Shown here: positions 35,635-44,759 of the stretch, one piece after another
How the letters are laid out: every line of letters begins with the position of its first letter
How positions within the stretch are numbered: the first letter of the stretch is position 1
DNA from: an uncultured Ruminococcus sp.
Lineage (GTDB): Bacteria; Bacillota; Clostridia; Oscillospirales; Ruminococcaceae
NCBI GenBank assembly: GCA_900318825.1
Contig: ONMB01000003.1
Span: forward strand, 6,380-70,379
Direction of reading: 5' to 3'
Length of the DNA stretch: 64,000 nt
Made by a program: the position numbers and the translations under genes
Notes under the pieces: model-generated
Told to the model about the DNA's origin: nothing
Database searches by the model: none
Seen by the model: only the letters and a program-made list of their open reading frames with translations

Positions 35635-35853
35635 ATGCCGGAATTGATATGTCCCGGAGGTTCCGGACACGTTGAATACACCAAGGGCGAGTGGAGGGTG
35701 AGATGCCCCTACTGCGGTCAGTGGCGTGAGACTGGCGAGCCTAAGCCGCCGTATCAGGTAACGGATATCTGCTTCATTCTCATAGACGTTGCGGCAGCTG
35801 TTGTCACAGCCTTTATAGCGATAAAGCTGTTCGGTCCGTTTGAATGGAAATAA
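35635..35853 (+). CDS. Short zinc-ribbon-like membrane protein
   Basis: A 72-residue member of the same local family. The second knuckle is intact (RCPYCGQWRE), but the first has lost its CxxC (ICPGGSGHVEY), so a complete zinc site is doubtful. One membrane segment follows (ICFILIDVAAAVVTAFIAI). It starts 3 bp after its larger relative. Confidence 0.7.
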   Translation: MPELICPGGSGHVEYTKGEWRVRCPYCGQWRETGEPKPPYQVTDICFILIDVAAAVVTAFIAIKLFGPFEWK

Positions 35854-35922
35854 CATAAAGCCGGTAAAACCGGAAAAAATAAGCATTACCAATTATCAAT
35901 AAAATACAAGGAGGACATTATT

Positions 35923-37104
35923 ATGTCAAACGAAATGCAGTTAAAGTATGGTTGCAACCCTAATCAGAAGCCTTCAAGAGTCTATATGGCTGACGGCAGC
36001 GAGCTCCCGATAGAGGTGCTCTGCGGACGTCCCGGCTATATCAATCTTCTTGACGCTCTCAACGGCTGGCAGCTCGTTAAGGAGCTCAAGGCAGCAACAG
36101 GCGTTTGTGCAGCAACCTCATTCAAGCACGTTTCACCTGCCGGCGCAGCTATCGGACGTCCTCTCAGCGACGCTCTCAGAAAGATCTACTGGGTAGACGA
36201 TCTCGGCGAGCTCTCACCCCTTGCAAGCGCTTACGCAAGAGCAAGAGGTGCTGACAGAATGTCCTCTTACGGCGACTTCATCGCTCTTTCCGACAAGGTA
36301 GACGTATGCACAGCAAAGATGATACAGCGTGAGGTAAGCGACGGCGTTATCGCTCCCGATTACGATCCCGAGGCTCTTGAGATACTCAAGTCCAAGAGAA
36401 AGGGTACATACTGCATACTCAAGATCGACGAGAACTACAAGCCCGCACCTATCGAGACAAAGCAGGTATACGGCGTTTCCTTCGAGCAGGGACGCAATGA
36501 GCTCGACATCAACCGCGAGCTCCTCGCAAATGTTGTTACAGACAACAAGAACATTCCCGATGACAAGAAGGACGACCTCCTCATCTCACTCATCACACTC
36601 AAGTACACACAGTCCAACTCCGTATGCTATGTAAAGGACGGTCAGGCTATCGGTATCGGTGCAGGACAGCAGTCCCGTATCCACTGCACAAGACTTGCAG
36701 GTCAGAAGGCTGACAACTGGTGGCTCAGACAGTCTCCGCAGGTAATGGGACTCCAGTTCGTTGACGATATCCGCCGTGCAGACCGCGACAACGCTATCGA
36801 CGTTTACATCGGCGACGAGTACGAGGACGTTCTCCGTGAGGGCGAGTGGCAGCGTATCTTCAAGGTAAAGCCTGCTGTATTCACAGTTGAGGAGAAGAAG
36901 GCATGGCTCGCAAAGAACACAGGCGTGTGTCTCGGCTCTGACGCATTCTTCCCGTTCGGCGACAACATCGAGAGAGCTAAGAAGTCTGGCGTTGAGTACA
37001 TTGCAGAGCCCGGCGGTTCTATCCGTGACGACAACGTTATCGAGACCTGCAACAAGTACAGCATCGCTATGGCATTCACAGGTATCCGTCTCTTCCACCA
37101 CTGA
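35923..37104 (+). CDS. purH: AICAR transformylase, free-standing
   Basis: A 393-residue protein equal to the C-terminal half of PurH: it formylates AICAR with 10-formyl-tetrahydrofolate. Signatures are LKYGCNPNQKPSRVYM at the N-terminus, CAATSFKHVSPAGAAIG (catalytic Lys-His), YTQSNSVCYVKDGQAIGIGAGQQSR and DAFFPFGDNIERA. The MGS-like IMP cyclohydrolase domain is absent; the PurO-like protein at 33251 takes that job. AAGGAGG precedes the ATG. The gene order puts both halves within 2.7 kb. Confidence 0.95.
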   Translation: MSNEMQLKYGCNPNQKPSRVYMADGSELPIEVLCGRPGYINLLDALNGWQLVKELKAATGVCAATSFKHVSPAGAAIGRPLSDALRKIYWVDDLGELSPLASAYARARGADRMSSYGDFIALSDKVDVCTAKMIQREVSDGVIAPDYDPEALEILKSKRKGTYCILKIDENYKPAPIETKQVYGVSFEQGRNELDINRELLANVVTDNKNIPDDKKDDLLISLITLKYTQSNSVCYVKDGQAIGIGAGQQSRIHCTRLAGQKADNWWLRQSPQVMGLQFVDDIRRADRDNAIDVYIGDEYEDVLREGEWQRIFKVKPAVFTVEEKKAWLAKNTGVCLGSDAFFPFGDNIERAKKSGVEYIAEPGGSIRDDNVIETCNKYSIAMAFTGIRLFHH

Positions 37105-37183
37105 TAAGGGACGCATTCCTGAAAGATATTATTACAACGGGACGGCGCTTATGCCGTCCTGAAAAAATGATATAGGAGAAACT

Positions 37184-38287
37184 ATGAACAAGAAAATTAC
37201 ATTGATGCTGATAACGGCTGCACTCTGTGCTTCTGCGTGGAGCTGCGGCAGCAAGGTAGGTTCAGGAAGCGGCTCATCTTCTGTTGAGACCACATCTGCT
37301 GATGTGACTGCGGCGGAGTCAGAGACCTCTGCCGAGTCCTCAGGCGCAGCTGAAACTCCGAGTGAGGACGATACCCTGCCGCCTGCGACAGCTGCTCCGG
37401 CAACTATCGGCGCTGACGGAAGATACAAGACTCCCGAAGGACTTTTCAGCTTTACTGTTGCTGATAATTACAAGCCGGTAGCGAGTGAGTCTGAGGAATA
37501 CGATATGGCTTTCAAGGAAGAGGGGAACGATCTCCTCATCGGCATCAAGTCCATAATTGATATGCATCAGACCGCAAAGGGCTTTTCCGAGGGCGTTCTG
37601 CCTGAATATGAAAAAAAGTTCAGTGAAGTTTCTGTGAAGGAGGAAACTGTGAACGGACTTCCGGCTGCAAAGCTGACGGCTGTCTATAATGAGGGCTCGG
37701 AGAAATATATTTTCTCCTATACAATGGTGCAGTACGGCAACGGCGACCTCTTTACCGTAATGTACTCCACACCTGCAACGAGCTCGTTTTCTCCTGACGG
37801 CGATATAGAAGCGATGCTGAATTCGCTCGAGTACACCGGCGCACCTCTGAAAAGCGGCGATGAGGTATGTGAATGCGGCAGCTTCAAGTGTACTGTCGGC
37901 GACAGGTTCTATATCAGGTCAAAGAACCAGAAAAATATGAGCTTTGGCTATAATCTGGCAAATTCCATATCCGAGTATATGTGCAGAGGCTATTTCAGGG
38001 AAGAGGAAGGAACTTCCGCTGAGACGCTCGCTTCAGAGACCGTCAGCAAGTGGGACGGAAACGACAGCGTTACCGGTATCACCAATGAAAAGACCGAGTT
38101 TATGGGACATGAGGCTTACTGCGTAAAGTGGACCGTTACAAGAAGCGTATTCGTACTCGATGTAACAACATACTATTTCGAGGAGAACGGCAAAGTATAT
38201 GCAGCGGCGATGTCCTCCTATCAGGATATTACAGAGCAGTTTGCGAACGATTCACAGGCTGTATTCGATAGTGTGACATTCAGCTAA
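37184..38287 (+). CDS. Lipoprotein of unknown function
   Basis: A 367-residue lipoprotein (signal LMLITAALCASAWSC, with the lipobox Cys about 21). A Ser/Thr/Glu/Ala-rich linker of about 55 residues leads to two similar modules of about 140 residues, each opening with a 'phe-x-phe' type strand and holding a hydrophobic IEAMLNSLEYTG-type end (YKTPEGLFSFTVADNYKPV; FKCTVGDRFYIRS). The next gene encodes a longer protein of the same type. AGGAG precedes the ATG. Function unknown. Confidence 0.78.
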   Translation: MNKKITLMLITAALCASAWSCGSKVGSGSGSSSVETTSADVTAAESETSAESSGAAETPSEDDTLPPATAAPATIGADGRYKTPEGLFSFTVADNYKPVASESEEYDMAFKEEGNDLLIGIKSIIDMHQTAKGFSEGVLPEYEKKFSEVSVKEETVNGLPAAKLTAVYNEGSEKYIFSYTMVQYGNGDLFTVMYSTPATSSFSPDGDIEAMLNSLEYTGAPLKSGDEVCECGSFKCTVGDRFYIRSKNQKNMSFGYNLANSISEYMCRGYFREEEGTSAETLASETVSKWDGNDSVTGITNEKTEFMGHEAYCVKWTVTRSVFVLDVTTYYFEENGKVYAAAMSSYQDITEQFANDSQAVFDSVTFS

Positions 38288-38296
38288 AAGGGGTAT

Positions 38297-39805
38297 ATGA
38301 TGAAATTCAGAAAGACAGCAGCATTTCTGCTTTGCCTTGCAATGCTCACCGGCACAGGCTGTTCGATAAGCATCGGCGGCTCGAAGTCCGGAGGGAACGT
38401 CTCATACAGCAGCTCAACGAAAAAATATGACGTGATAGATTTCAGCTTTGAGGCGAGCGAGGATCTTGATGTTGAGGACACAAGAGAACGTGACGGTAAG
38501 ATCAATAAGTATGAATTTTCAGGAGACGGTTTCAAAGCTTTGGAGGTCATGAACTGCGGACTTGATTTCTGTACGTCTGAGACCTATATCAAATCGCTTG
38601 AGCGTTCTATAACCAGCTCCAATGAAAAAAAGGGCAAGAGTGATGAATTTGAGTCGGCAAAGCTCGATATCCCGGGCTTGAATGCGGCGGAAATATTCAT
38701 AGTCAACAAGGATAAGGAGGGCGAACAGGGCGAAGCGCATGTCAGCCTGACGTCCGAGGGCTATCGTCTCCTGATATCTGCGACCTACGATCTCGATGAT
38801 AAGGACAGCGTCAAGCAGCTTATGGAGGACATAGCGAAAACCGTAAAGTACACAGGCGATTTTCACCTTCCCACCGAGCCGCAGACCTACGATTGTGACT
38901 TGTTCTCGATCACGGCAGGTCCGGAATGGTATATCAAGGACACTATTGTTGAAAATGAGAAAGAACGCGGTATTGAAGATGTAAGGCTGAGGTATTACTA
39001 CGCTCAGGACCTCGAACACTTCCGTTACCCTTTGCTGACTATACGTACGATACCTGAGGACAAATTCAACACGGTTGAGAAGCTGATAGAAAAGCAGGAA
39101 AAAAATTCAGATGAAAGTAAGTACAAGACCAATGTTGAACGCGGCAAGGAAGAGATATCAGGCTATCAGGCGGATACATTCTCTTTTGACATTTCTTTAG
39201 CCGGTATTGAGATGAGGTCTAAGACTTTCTATTTCAGCGCAAACGGCTTTGTTTACACGATCAGCATTAGTGTGAACCCGGGTGCAGAGGAAATGAACAA
39301 TGCTGAAATACAGACTCTCCTTGACGGCCTTACTATCAAGCAGCTTTCCGAAGAGGAGATAGAAAAGAAAAAGCAGGAGATAGAGGCTGCACGTTATAAG
39401 CAGTATACATTCCATGGGGCTTCATTCAGGCTTGATTCAAGTCTGACGACGAGAGATGATCTTGACAGCTCCAAGACCTATGCTGGTTTCAGCAGCACTC
39501 ACGCTGACATGAGGATAAGCTGCGACGGTTCCGGCAAAGATGTTGAGGATGCGGTCAGAAGGCTTTGCGAAGAAAACGCAGACTATGCAGACCTGAAAAA
39601 GGAAAAGGTCACAGTCGGCAGCAATGAATTCGTATGTGTAAGCTGGACCATTACGGATCAGGAAAGAAAGGCGGAGGTCTATCTGCTGAACATCGGAAAT
39701 AAGCTCTGGACCTTTGATTTCGGTATAGATGAAAGCTACTGCGAGGAGGGCAAGGATATTATCCGGAACTTCCTTGAGAGTCTTGACTTCAGCAATGCAG
39801 GTTAA
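38297..39805 (+). CDS. Lipoprotein with repeated PsbP-like modules
   Basis: A 502-residue lipoprotein (signal AAFLLCLAMLTGTGC). The body seems to hold three copies of a module of about 140 residues: each starts with a short strand after a linker (YDVIDFSFEASED, YDCDLFSITAGPEWYIKD and YTFHGASFRLDSSL) and ends with a helix before the next (DIAKTVKYTGDFH, TLLDGLTIKQL, RNFLESLDFS). This is like PsbP/Mog1-type beta-sandwich repeats, an inference only. It is a paralogue of the lipoprotein upstream, 9 bp away. An in-frame ATG at 38300 is an equally likely start. Confidence 0.78.
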   Translation: MMKFRKTAAFLLCLAMLTGTGCSISIGGSKSGGNVSYSSSTKKYDVIDFSFEASEDLDVEDTRERDGKINKYEFSGDGFKALEVMNCGLDFCTSETYIKSLERSITSSNEKKGKSDEFESAKLDIPGLNAAEIFIVNKDKEGEQGEAHVSLTSEGYRLLISATYDLDDKDSVKQLMEDIAKTVKYTGDFHLPTEPQTYDCDLFSITAGPEWYIKDTIVENEKERGIEDVRLRYYYAQDLEHFRYPLLTIRTIPEDKFNTVEKLIEKQEKNSDESKYKTNVERGKEEISGYQADTFSFDISLAGIEMRSKTFYFSANGFVYTISISVNPGAEEMNNAEIQTLLDGLTIKQLSEEEIEKKKQEIEAARYKQYTFHGASFRLDSSLTTRDDLDSSKTYAGFSSTHADMRISCDGSGKDVEDAVRRLCEENADYADLKKEKVTVGSNEFVCVSWTITDQERKAEVYLLNIGNKLWTFDFGIDESYCEEGKDIIRNFLESLDFSNAG

Positions 39806-39862
39806 TGCGCGGCTGAAATAAAGCCTTGAGTTTAAATAAAAGAATATACAGGAGGAAATCCA

Positions 39863-41149
39863 ATGAAAAACGTTTTAGTAGTAGGCGGAGGCGGAAGAGA
39901 ACACGCCATTATTATGAAACTGGCTGAAAGCCCGAAGGTCGGTAAGATATACTGCACTCCCGGAAACGGCGGCATTTCAAAGTATGCGGAGTGCTTTGGT
40001 GTAGGTGCGACAGATATTGACGGCGTAGTAGAGCTCGCAAAGAAGCTCAAGCCGGATATGGTAGTCGTAGCTCCTGACGATCCGCTCGTTCTCGGAATGG
40101 TTGACGCGCTTCAGGCTGAGGGCTTCATGACCTTTGGTCCGAAGGCAAATGCGGCTATCATCGAGGGCTCAAAGGTGTTCTCAAAGGAGCTCATGAAGAA
40201 GTACGATATCCCGACAGCCTTCTATGAGGTTTTCACAGACTCTGAGAGCGCTATCGCTTACCTTAAAAAGCAGAACAGCTACCCGGCAGTTATCAAGGCT
40301 GACGGTCTTGCACTCGGAAAGGGTGTTATCATCGCTCAGAACGAGGAGGAAGCTGTTAAGGCTGTACACGAGATGATCGACGAGCTGAAGTTCGGAAAGA
40401 GCTCTGCGCGTATCGTTATTGAGGAATTCCTCACAGGTCCTGAGGTGTCAGTTCTATCGTTCACGGACGGAAAGACAATGGTGCCCATGATCTCATCTAT
40501 GGATCACAAGAGAGCTCTCGACGGCGACAAGGGACTCAACACAGGCGGAATGGGAACTCTTTCTCCCAACCCCTACTACACAGACGAGGTAGCCAAGGAG
40601 TGCATGGAGAAGATATTCATTCCCACAATGAACGCTATGAACGCCGAGGGCCGCACCTTTGAGGGTTGCCTCTACTTCGGACTTATGATAACTCCCAAGG
40701 GACCGAAGGTGATCGAGTACAACTGTCGTTTCGGCGATCCCGAGACACAGGTAGTTCTCCCCATGCTCGACGCTGATCTCTACGAGATATTCGAGGCTAT
40801 CTATAACCACGAGCTCGACAAGGTGGACATCAAGTGGCACAGCGGAAGCTGCGCTTGTGTAGTTATGGCGAGCGGCGGCTATCCTGAGAGCTACCCCAAG
40901 GGCATTGAGATGAAGGGCTTCGACGACAAGGGACAGATCGAAGGCTGCTTCGTTTACCATGCCGGCACAAAGCTCAGCGAGGACGGAAAGTTCCTCACAA
41001 ACGGCGGAAGAGTCATCGGTGTTACAGCAAAGGGCAGCGATCTTCAGGCTGCACTCGACAAGGCTTACGAGGGCGTGGCAAAGATAGACTTCGAGGGCGC
41101 TCATTACAGAAAAGACATCGGTCAGAGAGCTCTGAAAGCGCTCAGCTAA
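39863..41149 (+). CDS. purD: Phosphoribosylamine-glycine ligase
   Basis: GAR synthetase, the second step of purine synthesis. The 428-residue ATP-grasp enzyme starts KNVLVVGGGGREHAIIMKLA and has VIKADGLALGKGVIIAQ, EEFLTGPEVSVLSFTDG, MDHKRALDGDKGLNTGGMG and IEYNCRFGDPETQVVLPML, all diagnostic. Length is normal. AGGAGG precedes the ATG. It is the last purine gene seen. Confidence 0.98.
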   Translation: MKNVLVVGGGGREHAIIMKLAESPKVGKIYCTPGNGGISKYAECFGVGATDIDGVVELAKKLKPDMVVVAPDDPLVLGMVDALQAEGFMTFGPKANAAIIEGSKVFSKELMKKYDIPTAFYEVFTDSESAIAYLKKQNSYPAVIKADGLALGKGVIIAQNEEEAVKAVHEMIDELKFGKSSARIVIEEFLTGPEVSVLSFTDGKTMVPMISSMDHKRALDGDKGLNTGGMGTLSPNPYYTDEVAKECMEKIFIPTMNAMNAEGRTFEGCLYFGLMITPKGPKVIEYNCRFGDPETQVVLPMLDADLYEIFEAIYNHELDKVDIKWHSGSCACVVMASGGYPESYPKGIEMKGFDDKGQIEGCFVYHAGTKLSEDGKFLTNGGRVIGVTAKGSDLQAALDKAYEGVAKIDFEGAHYRKDIGQRALKALS

Positions 41150-41159
41150 GGAGTAGGAA

Positions 41160-41858
41160 ATGCACAAAAAGCTATCTCTGGGACTTATCTTAGGTCTCGC
41201 CGGAAACCTGCTGTTCATAGCCTTTGCGCTGCTTGCCTACTGGTACTACAAGATATTCGATCCGACAAGCGGCTTCGTAAAATTCCTCGAAAAGGTGACA
41301 TACACCGTGCTCTTTTCAGGATTTATCTGTCTTGTGGTCTCGGAGGTACTGCTCTGCATCACCCTGCGTATGAGACGGCTGCTCAAGATCGCAAACGGAC
41401 TATACATCATAATGGAAGCGGTGCTGATGTATTTTGAGCTGAACACTATAAGGTACAGGAGCTTCTATGAGCCTTATTCGTTCAAACTGGCGATAATACA
41501 CTCGCTTGTCTCGGCAGTAGTGTGCTTCATGTTTGTATATCTTGATCCGTATAAGGTGCAGTTTGAGGTAGTCATTATAGTCTGCATAGGACTGATAATG
41601 GGCGGAATGTTCGGAAATCTCATTGGCATAAGGATATATTTCAGCATACTCGTCAACGCGATATCCTATACATTGATGTATGCGGCGATAATCCGCCTTA
41701 TGAAGAAGGAAACTATCGAGATCGACTGCTATGGTGACAGTGCCAGAGTCGCGGAATACAAGAGCGTTTTCTTCGAGGAAGAGGTCGATGATGATGACGA
41801 CGACAGCTCTGATGATGAGGCGGTTGACAGCAAGGATACTGACAGCGAAAAAGAATAA
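41160..41858 (+). CDS. Multi-spanning membrane protein with acidic tail
   Basis: A 232-residue protein with about six membrane segments (LGLILGLAGNLLFIAFALLAY, YTVLFSGFICLVVSEVLLCI, LYIIMEAVLMYFEL, LVSAVVCFMFVYLD, VIIVCIGLIMGGMFGNLIG and ILVNAISYTLMYAAII). It ends in a very acidic cytoplasmic tail (EEEVDDDDDDSSDDEAVD). It starts 10 bp after purD. No family is recognised; a terminator follows. Confidence 0.75.
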   Translation: MHKKLSLGLILGLAGNLLFIAFALLAYWYYKIFDPTSGFVKFLEKVTYTVLFSGFICLVVSEVLLCITLRMRRLLKIANGLYIIMEAVLMYFELNTIRYRSFYEPYSFKLAIIHSLVSAVVCFMFVYLDPYKVQFEVVIIVCIGLIMGGMFGNLIGIRIYFSILVNAISYTLMYAAIIRLMKKETIEIDCYGDSARVAEYKSVFFEEEVDDDDDDSSDDEAVDSKDTDSEKE

Positions 41859-41869
41859 AAAGTTATATG

Positions 41870-41902
41870 TGACCGGAACAGTTTATTGTTCCGGTCATTT
41901 TT
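41870..41902 (+). terminator. Terminator after the purD unit
   Basis: TGACCGGAACA (41870-41880) pairs with TGTTCCGGTCA (41887-41897) over a 6-nt loop and is followed by TTTTTG. It ends the purine-containing unit. Confidence 0.92.
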
Positions 41903-42069
41903 GATATTGGGATTATCATTTAACTGCATATGTACGGAAAAATCACGGCATTACTATTTTGTCTTAACTTTGCTATGGAATTTTTGACAAAAAAATCAAT
42001 AACGATTTGTTGTTTTCTCCAAAAAATTTAAAATCGGTATAATTTTTGCGGTGATTTTTTAAGAAAGTG

Positions 42070-42098
42070 TTGATTTTTTATTGCTGATACGGTATAAT
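42070..42098 (+). promoter_or_regulatory. Promoter for the disordered repeat protein
   Basis: TTGATT (42070-42075) and TATAAT (42093-42098) with a 17-bp spacer. The predicted start near 42105 would give a leader of about 150 nt before the ATG at 42253. Confidence 0.78.
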
Positions 42099-42104
42099 AT
42101 TATT

Positions 42105-42252
42105 GTGTATATTTGCCCTGTATCTGCCGGCGCTGTCTGAGGAGACTCCGACGCCGTTTACCTGCCGGAGTGCAACGGGTATCTGGGAAATCGGCATTGT
42201 CTCTGCCGTAAAGAGACAGCCGCGGTGGATGGCTGCGGTCATGGAGATCATT
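42105..42252 (+). other. Long leader with hairpins before the repeat protein
   Basis: The GC-rich leader can form at least two hairpins: GGCG-CC around GTCT/AGAC (about 42130-42155) and TGTCTCT with AGAGACA (about 42198-42219). It matches no riboswitch class I can recall. The frame stays open upstream, so part of it could encode an N-terminal extension from weak starts. Confidence 0.35.
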
Positions 42253-44673
42253 ATGGATATTATGCTCGTAACGACTTCTTTTAATGACGAAGTCCACGGT
42301 ACGGAAAATGAAAAAAAGACCGGCTGTGGCATAAACCTTCTCAAACCGGAAAATGTCACAAGATATCGTCGTTCAGGTATTATGACCAATCTTAACGAGC
42401 TTACTTGTGAAAAATGTAAATCGGCTCTCGCTAAAAAGATGATAAAAGCGGACAAAAAGGAAATGGACCGCATTCTGAAAGAGGAAAAGCTCAGAGCTAA
42501 AAGAGGATTTGTTGATGACGGTATCGTTCCCCTCGGAAACACTACCGCCAAGATCACCAAGGATCCCAATGAGGAAGCTAAGAAGATAGCTGCTGCCAAG
42601 GCTGCTGCGGCTGAGAGAAAGGCTCAGGAGGCTGAAAGACTTGCCGAGGAAGAGGCAAGAAGAGAAGCTGTTGCCGCTCAGAGAAGAGCAGAGCAGGAAG
42701 CCCTCGAAGCAGAACAGGCTAAGCCTACTGTCCCCGGCACAAACGTTGCTATGGACGACGACCTCGCACAGTTTGCGATAAACGTCCCCAAGGAAGAACC
42801 CGAGCCCGAGCCGGTACCCGTTCAGGACGATTTCCTCGCTCAGTTTGCCGTAAACAAGCCCGCCGAGGAGCAGAAGCCGGCAGAGGACGACTTCCTCGCA
42901 CAGTTTGCTGTAAACCCGGTACAGGAACAGCCTGAGGTCATCGAGGAAGAGCCTGTCATCGCTGAAAAACCGGACGATGTAAAGCCTATTATCGATATCA
43001 ACAATGAAGCAGACATCTTGAAGATGTTCTCGCTCAACAATAATCCGCCTCCGGAGACAAGTCCCTTTGCTAATTCAGCACCTGCTGCCGGAACAGCGGA
43101 CAATACACTCACACAGACAGCAGCTGCAGCTCCCGATCCTGTAACTGCCGTACCTGAGCACGATGTGGATCTTTCCACAGTATCCGAATGGGATATGGTC
43201 GCAGACCAGATCTTCGGATTTGAAAACACAGATCAGTCTGAAGCTGCTCCAGCATCAGAGCTCACCGAGATGGAAGAACTTCCTGTTCCCGGAGCTCCTG
43301 CTGCCGCCGCTCCTGTATATGAAGAAGCTCCCGCACCTGCATTCGAGGAGATTCCCGTTCCTCAGCCGGCAGCCGCTCCTGTTTTCGACAGTATCCCTGT
43401 CCAGCAGCCCGCAGCACCGGTCATCGAGGATATAATCCCTGCTGTACCGCAGCCCGCAGCTCCTGTTATTGAGGACATTCCTGTTGTTCCTCAGCCTTCA
43501 GCTCCGGTCATCGAGGATATTCCTATGCCGCAGAGTGCAGCTCCTGTAATTGAAGATATCCCTGTGCCGCAGCCCGCAGCACCGGTCATCGAGGACATTC
43601 CGGCTGTACCGCAGCCTGCCGCTCCCGTTATTGAGGACATTCCCGCACCTCCCAGAGCAGCAGATCCTGCTATCGACAGTATTCCGGAGGTTCCGCAGAG
43701 ACCTGCCGCTCCTGTACAGCCGCAGGGGATCCAGACTGAAAATGTTAATGAGGAAAATGGGGAAAATGATATGAATAAATACAGATACAGTACACCGGTA
43801 TTTGCAGATGAGAGAAGAACACAGCCTATGGCTCCTGTTCAGCCGCTTTCTATGGAACAGCCTCAGATCATCAGCGTTCCGCAGTTTGCAGGCTATGATA
43901 TGAACGGTCAGCCGGTATATACATACGTTCAGATGCAGATGGCAGGCGTTGACGCAAACGGTCAGCCTGTATTCGCACCTCTTGCAAATCAGCAGATGGT
44001 ACCGCCTATGGGTATGCCTCAGACAGCTCCTCCCGTTCAGCCGGCAGCAAACACAGCTGCTCCCAAGGCTGAGACAGGCAAGAAGTCCTCTGCTAAGCAG
44101 ACAGCAGCCGCAAAGGCAGCTCAGGCAGCAGCTCCTGTACAGCCCGCAGCACAGGTCCAGCCGGCAGCAGCTCCTGTACAGCCCGCAGCTCCCGCACCGG
44201 CACCCGCTCCTGCACCTGCCCCCAAGAAGAAAAAGTCCAATGCTCCTTATACAACTCCTACTGCAAATATCTCCAAGATCGCTGTAAATCCGCACAGCAA
44301 GAGCACTTCTCAGGCTTTCATCACAGCTATCTCGAACGCAAAGGACTATTCCGACAAGAGCCTCCTCGATACTCAGGGACTCAAGGCGAATGCTCCTCTC
44401 CTCACATCTATCGAGGACGTACTCTCACAGATGGGCGACGATTCCCTCAAGAGAAAGAACGCAGCAGCTGCTGCTCTCAAGCAGAACGTTCCCGAATATG
44501 AGGAGTACAAGGGATCTTCAAGACCGGCTTCAAAGTCCTCTGCTGCTGCATTCAAGCCTCTCCACCAGGAAGAGGATATGCGCTTTATGACAAAGGCAGA
44601 GCTCAAGGCTAAGAAGAAGCAGGATAAGATCGACGCTAAATTCAAGAAGGATATGGCTAAGAGAGGTCTCTGA
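42253..44673 (+). CDS. Large disordered Pro/Ala-rich repeat protein
   Basis: An 806-residue cytoplasmic protein with no signal or membrane segment. About residues 45-150 hold CEKC and a charged Lys/Glu/Ala helix (AKKIAAAKAAAAERKAQEAE). Then DDLAQFAIN, DDFLAQFAVN and DDFLAQFAVN occur as a three-fold short motif. About 380-480 carries six copies of a PVIEDI unit spaced about every 13 residues, with degenerate ends. Gln/Pro/Ala-rich stretches follow. The last 150 residues (KSTSQAFITAISNAKDYSDK, SIEDVLSQMGDD, FKPLHQEEDMRFMTKAELKA) look conserved and are basic at the end. The start at 42253 follows GGAG; 42382 is an alternative. Function unknown. Confidence 0.78.
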   Translation: MDIMLVTTSFNDEVHGTENEKKTGCGINLLKPENVTRYRRSGIMTNLNELTCEKCKSALAKKMIKADKKEMDRILKEEKLRAKRGFVDDGIVPLGNTTAKITKDPNEEAKKIAAAKAAAAERKAQEAERLAEEEARREAVAAQRRAEQEALEAEQAKPTVPGTNVAMDDDLAQFAINVPKEEPEPEPVPVQDDFLAQFAVNKPAEEQKPAEDDFLAQFAVNPVQEQPEVIEEEPVIAEKPDDVKPIIDINNEADILKMFSLNNNPPPETSPFANSAPAAGTADNTLTQTAAAAPDPVTAVPEHDVDLSTVSEWDMVADQIFGFENTDQSEAAPASELTEMEELPVPGAPAAAAPVYEEAPAPAFEEIPVPQPAAAPVFDSIPVQQPAAPVIEDIIPAVPQPAAPVIEDIPVVPQPSAPVIEDIPMPQSAAPVIEDIPVPQPAAPVIEDIPAVPQPAAPVIEDIPAPPRAADPAIDSIPEVPQRPAAPVQPQGIQTENVNEENGENDMNKYRYSTPVFADERRTQPMAPVQPLSMEQPQIISVPQFAGYDMNGQPVYTYVQMQMAGVDANGQPVFAPLANQQMVPPMGMPQTAPPVQPAANTAAPKAETGKKSSAKQTAAAKAAQAAAPVQPAAQVQPAAAPVQPAAPAPAPAPAPAPKKKKSNAPYTTPTANISKIAVNPHSKSTSQAFITAISNAKDYSDKSLLDTQGLKANAPLLTSIEDVLSQMGDDSLKRKNAAAAALKQNVPEYEEYKGSSRPASKSSAAAFKPLHQEEDMRFMTKAELKAKKKQDKIDAKFKKDMAKRGL

Positions 44674-44759
44674 TACCTCCGAGCCGTCAGAGCGGAGCAC
44701 AAACCGGTTTCCGGCTGCGCTCCGCTTATACTATAAGAAACAAGAAACGAGGAAAAACT

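Noticed and set aside
42103..42252. N-terminal 50-codon extension of the disordered protein from TTG
   Set aside because: The start would lie at the predicted transcription start with no ribosome site; the ATG at 42253 has GGAG upstream.
43395..43700. Regularly spaced repeats that could be taken for a CRISPR array
   Set aside because: The repeats are in frame and encode PVIEDI units in a protein; spacers are not unique non-coding sequences.
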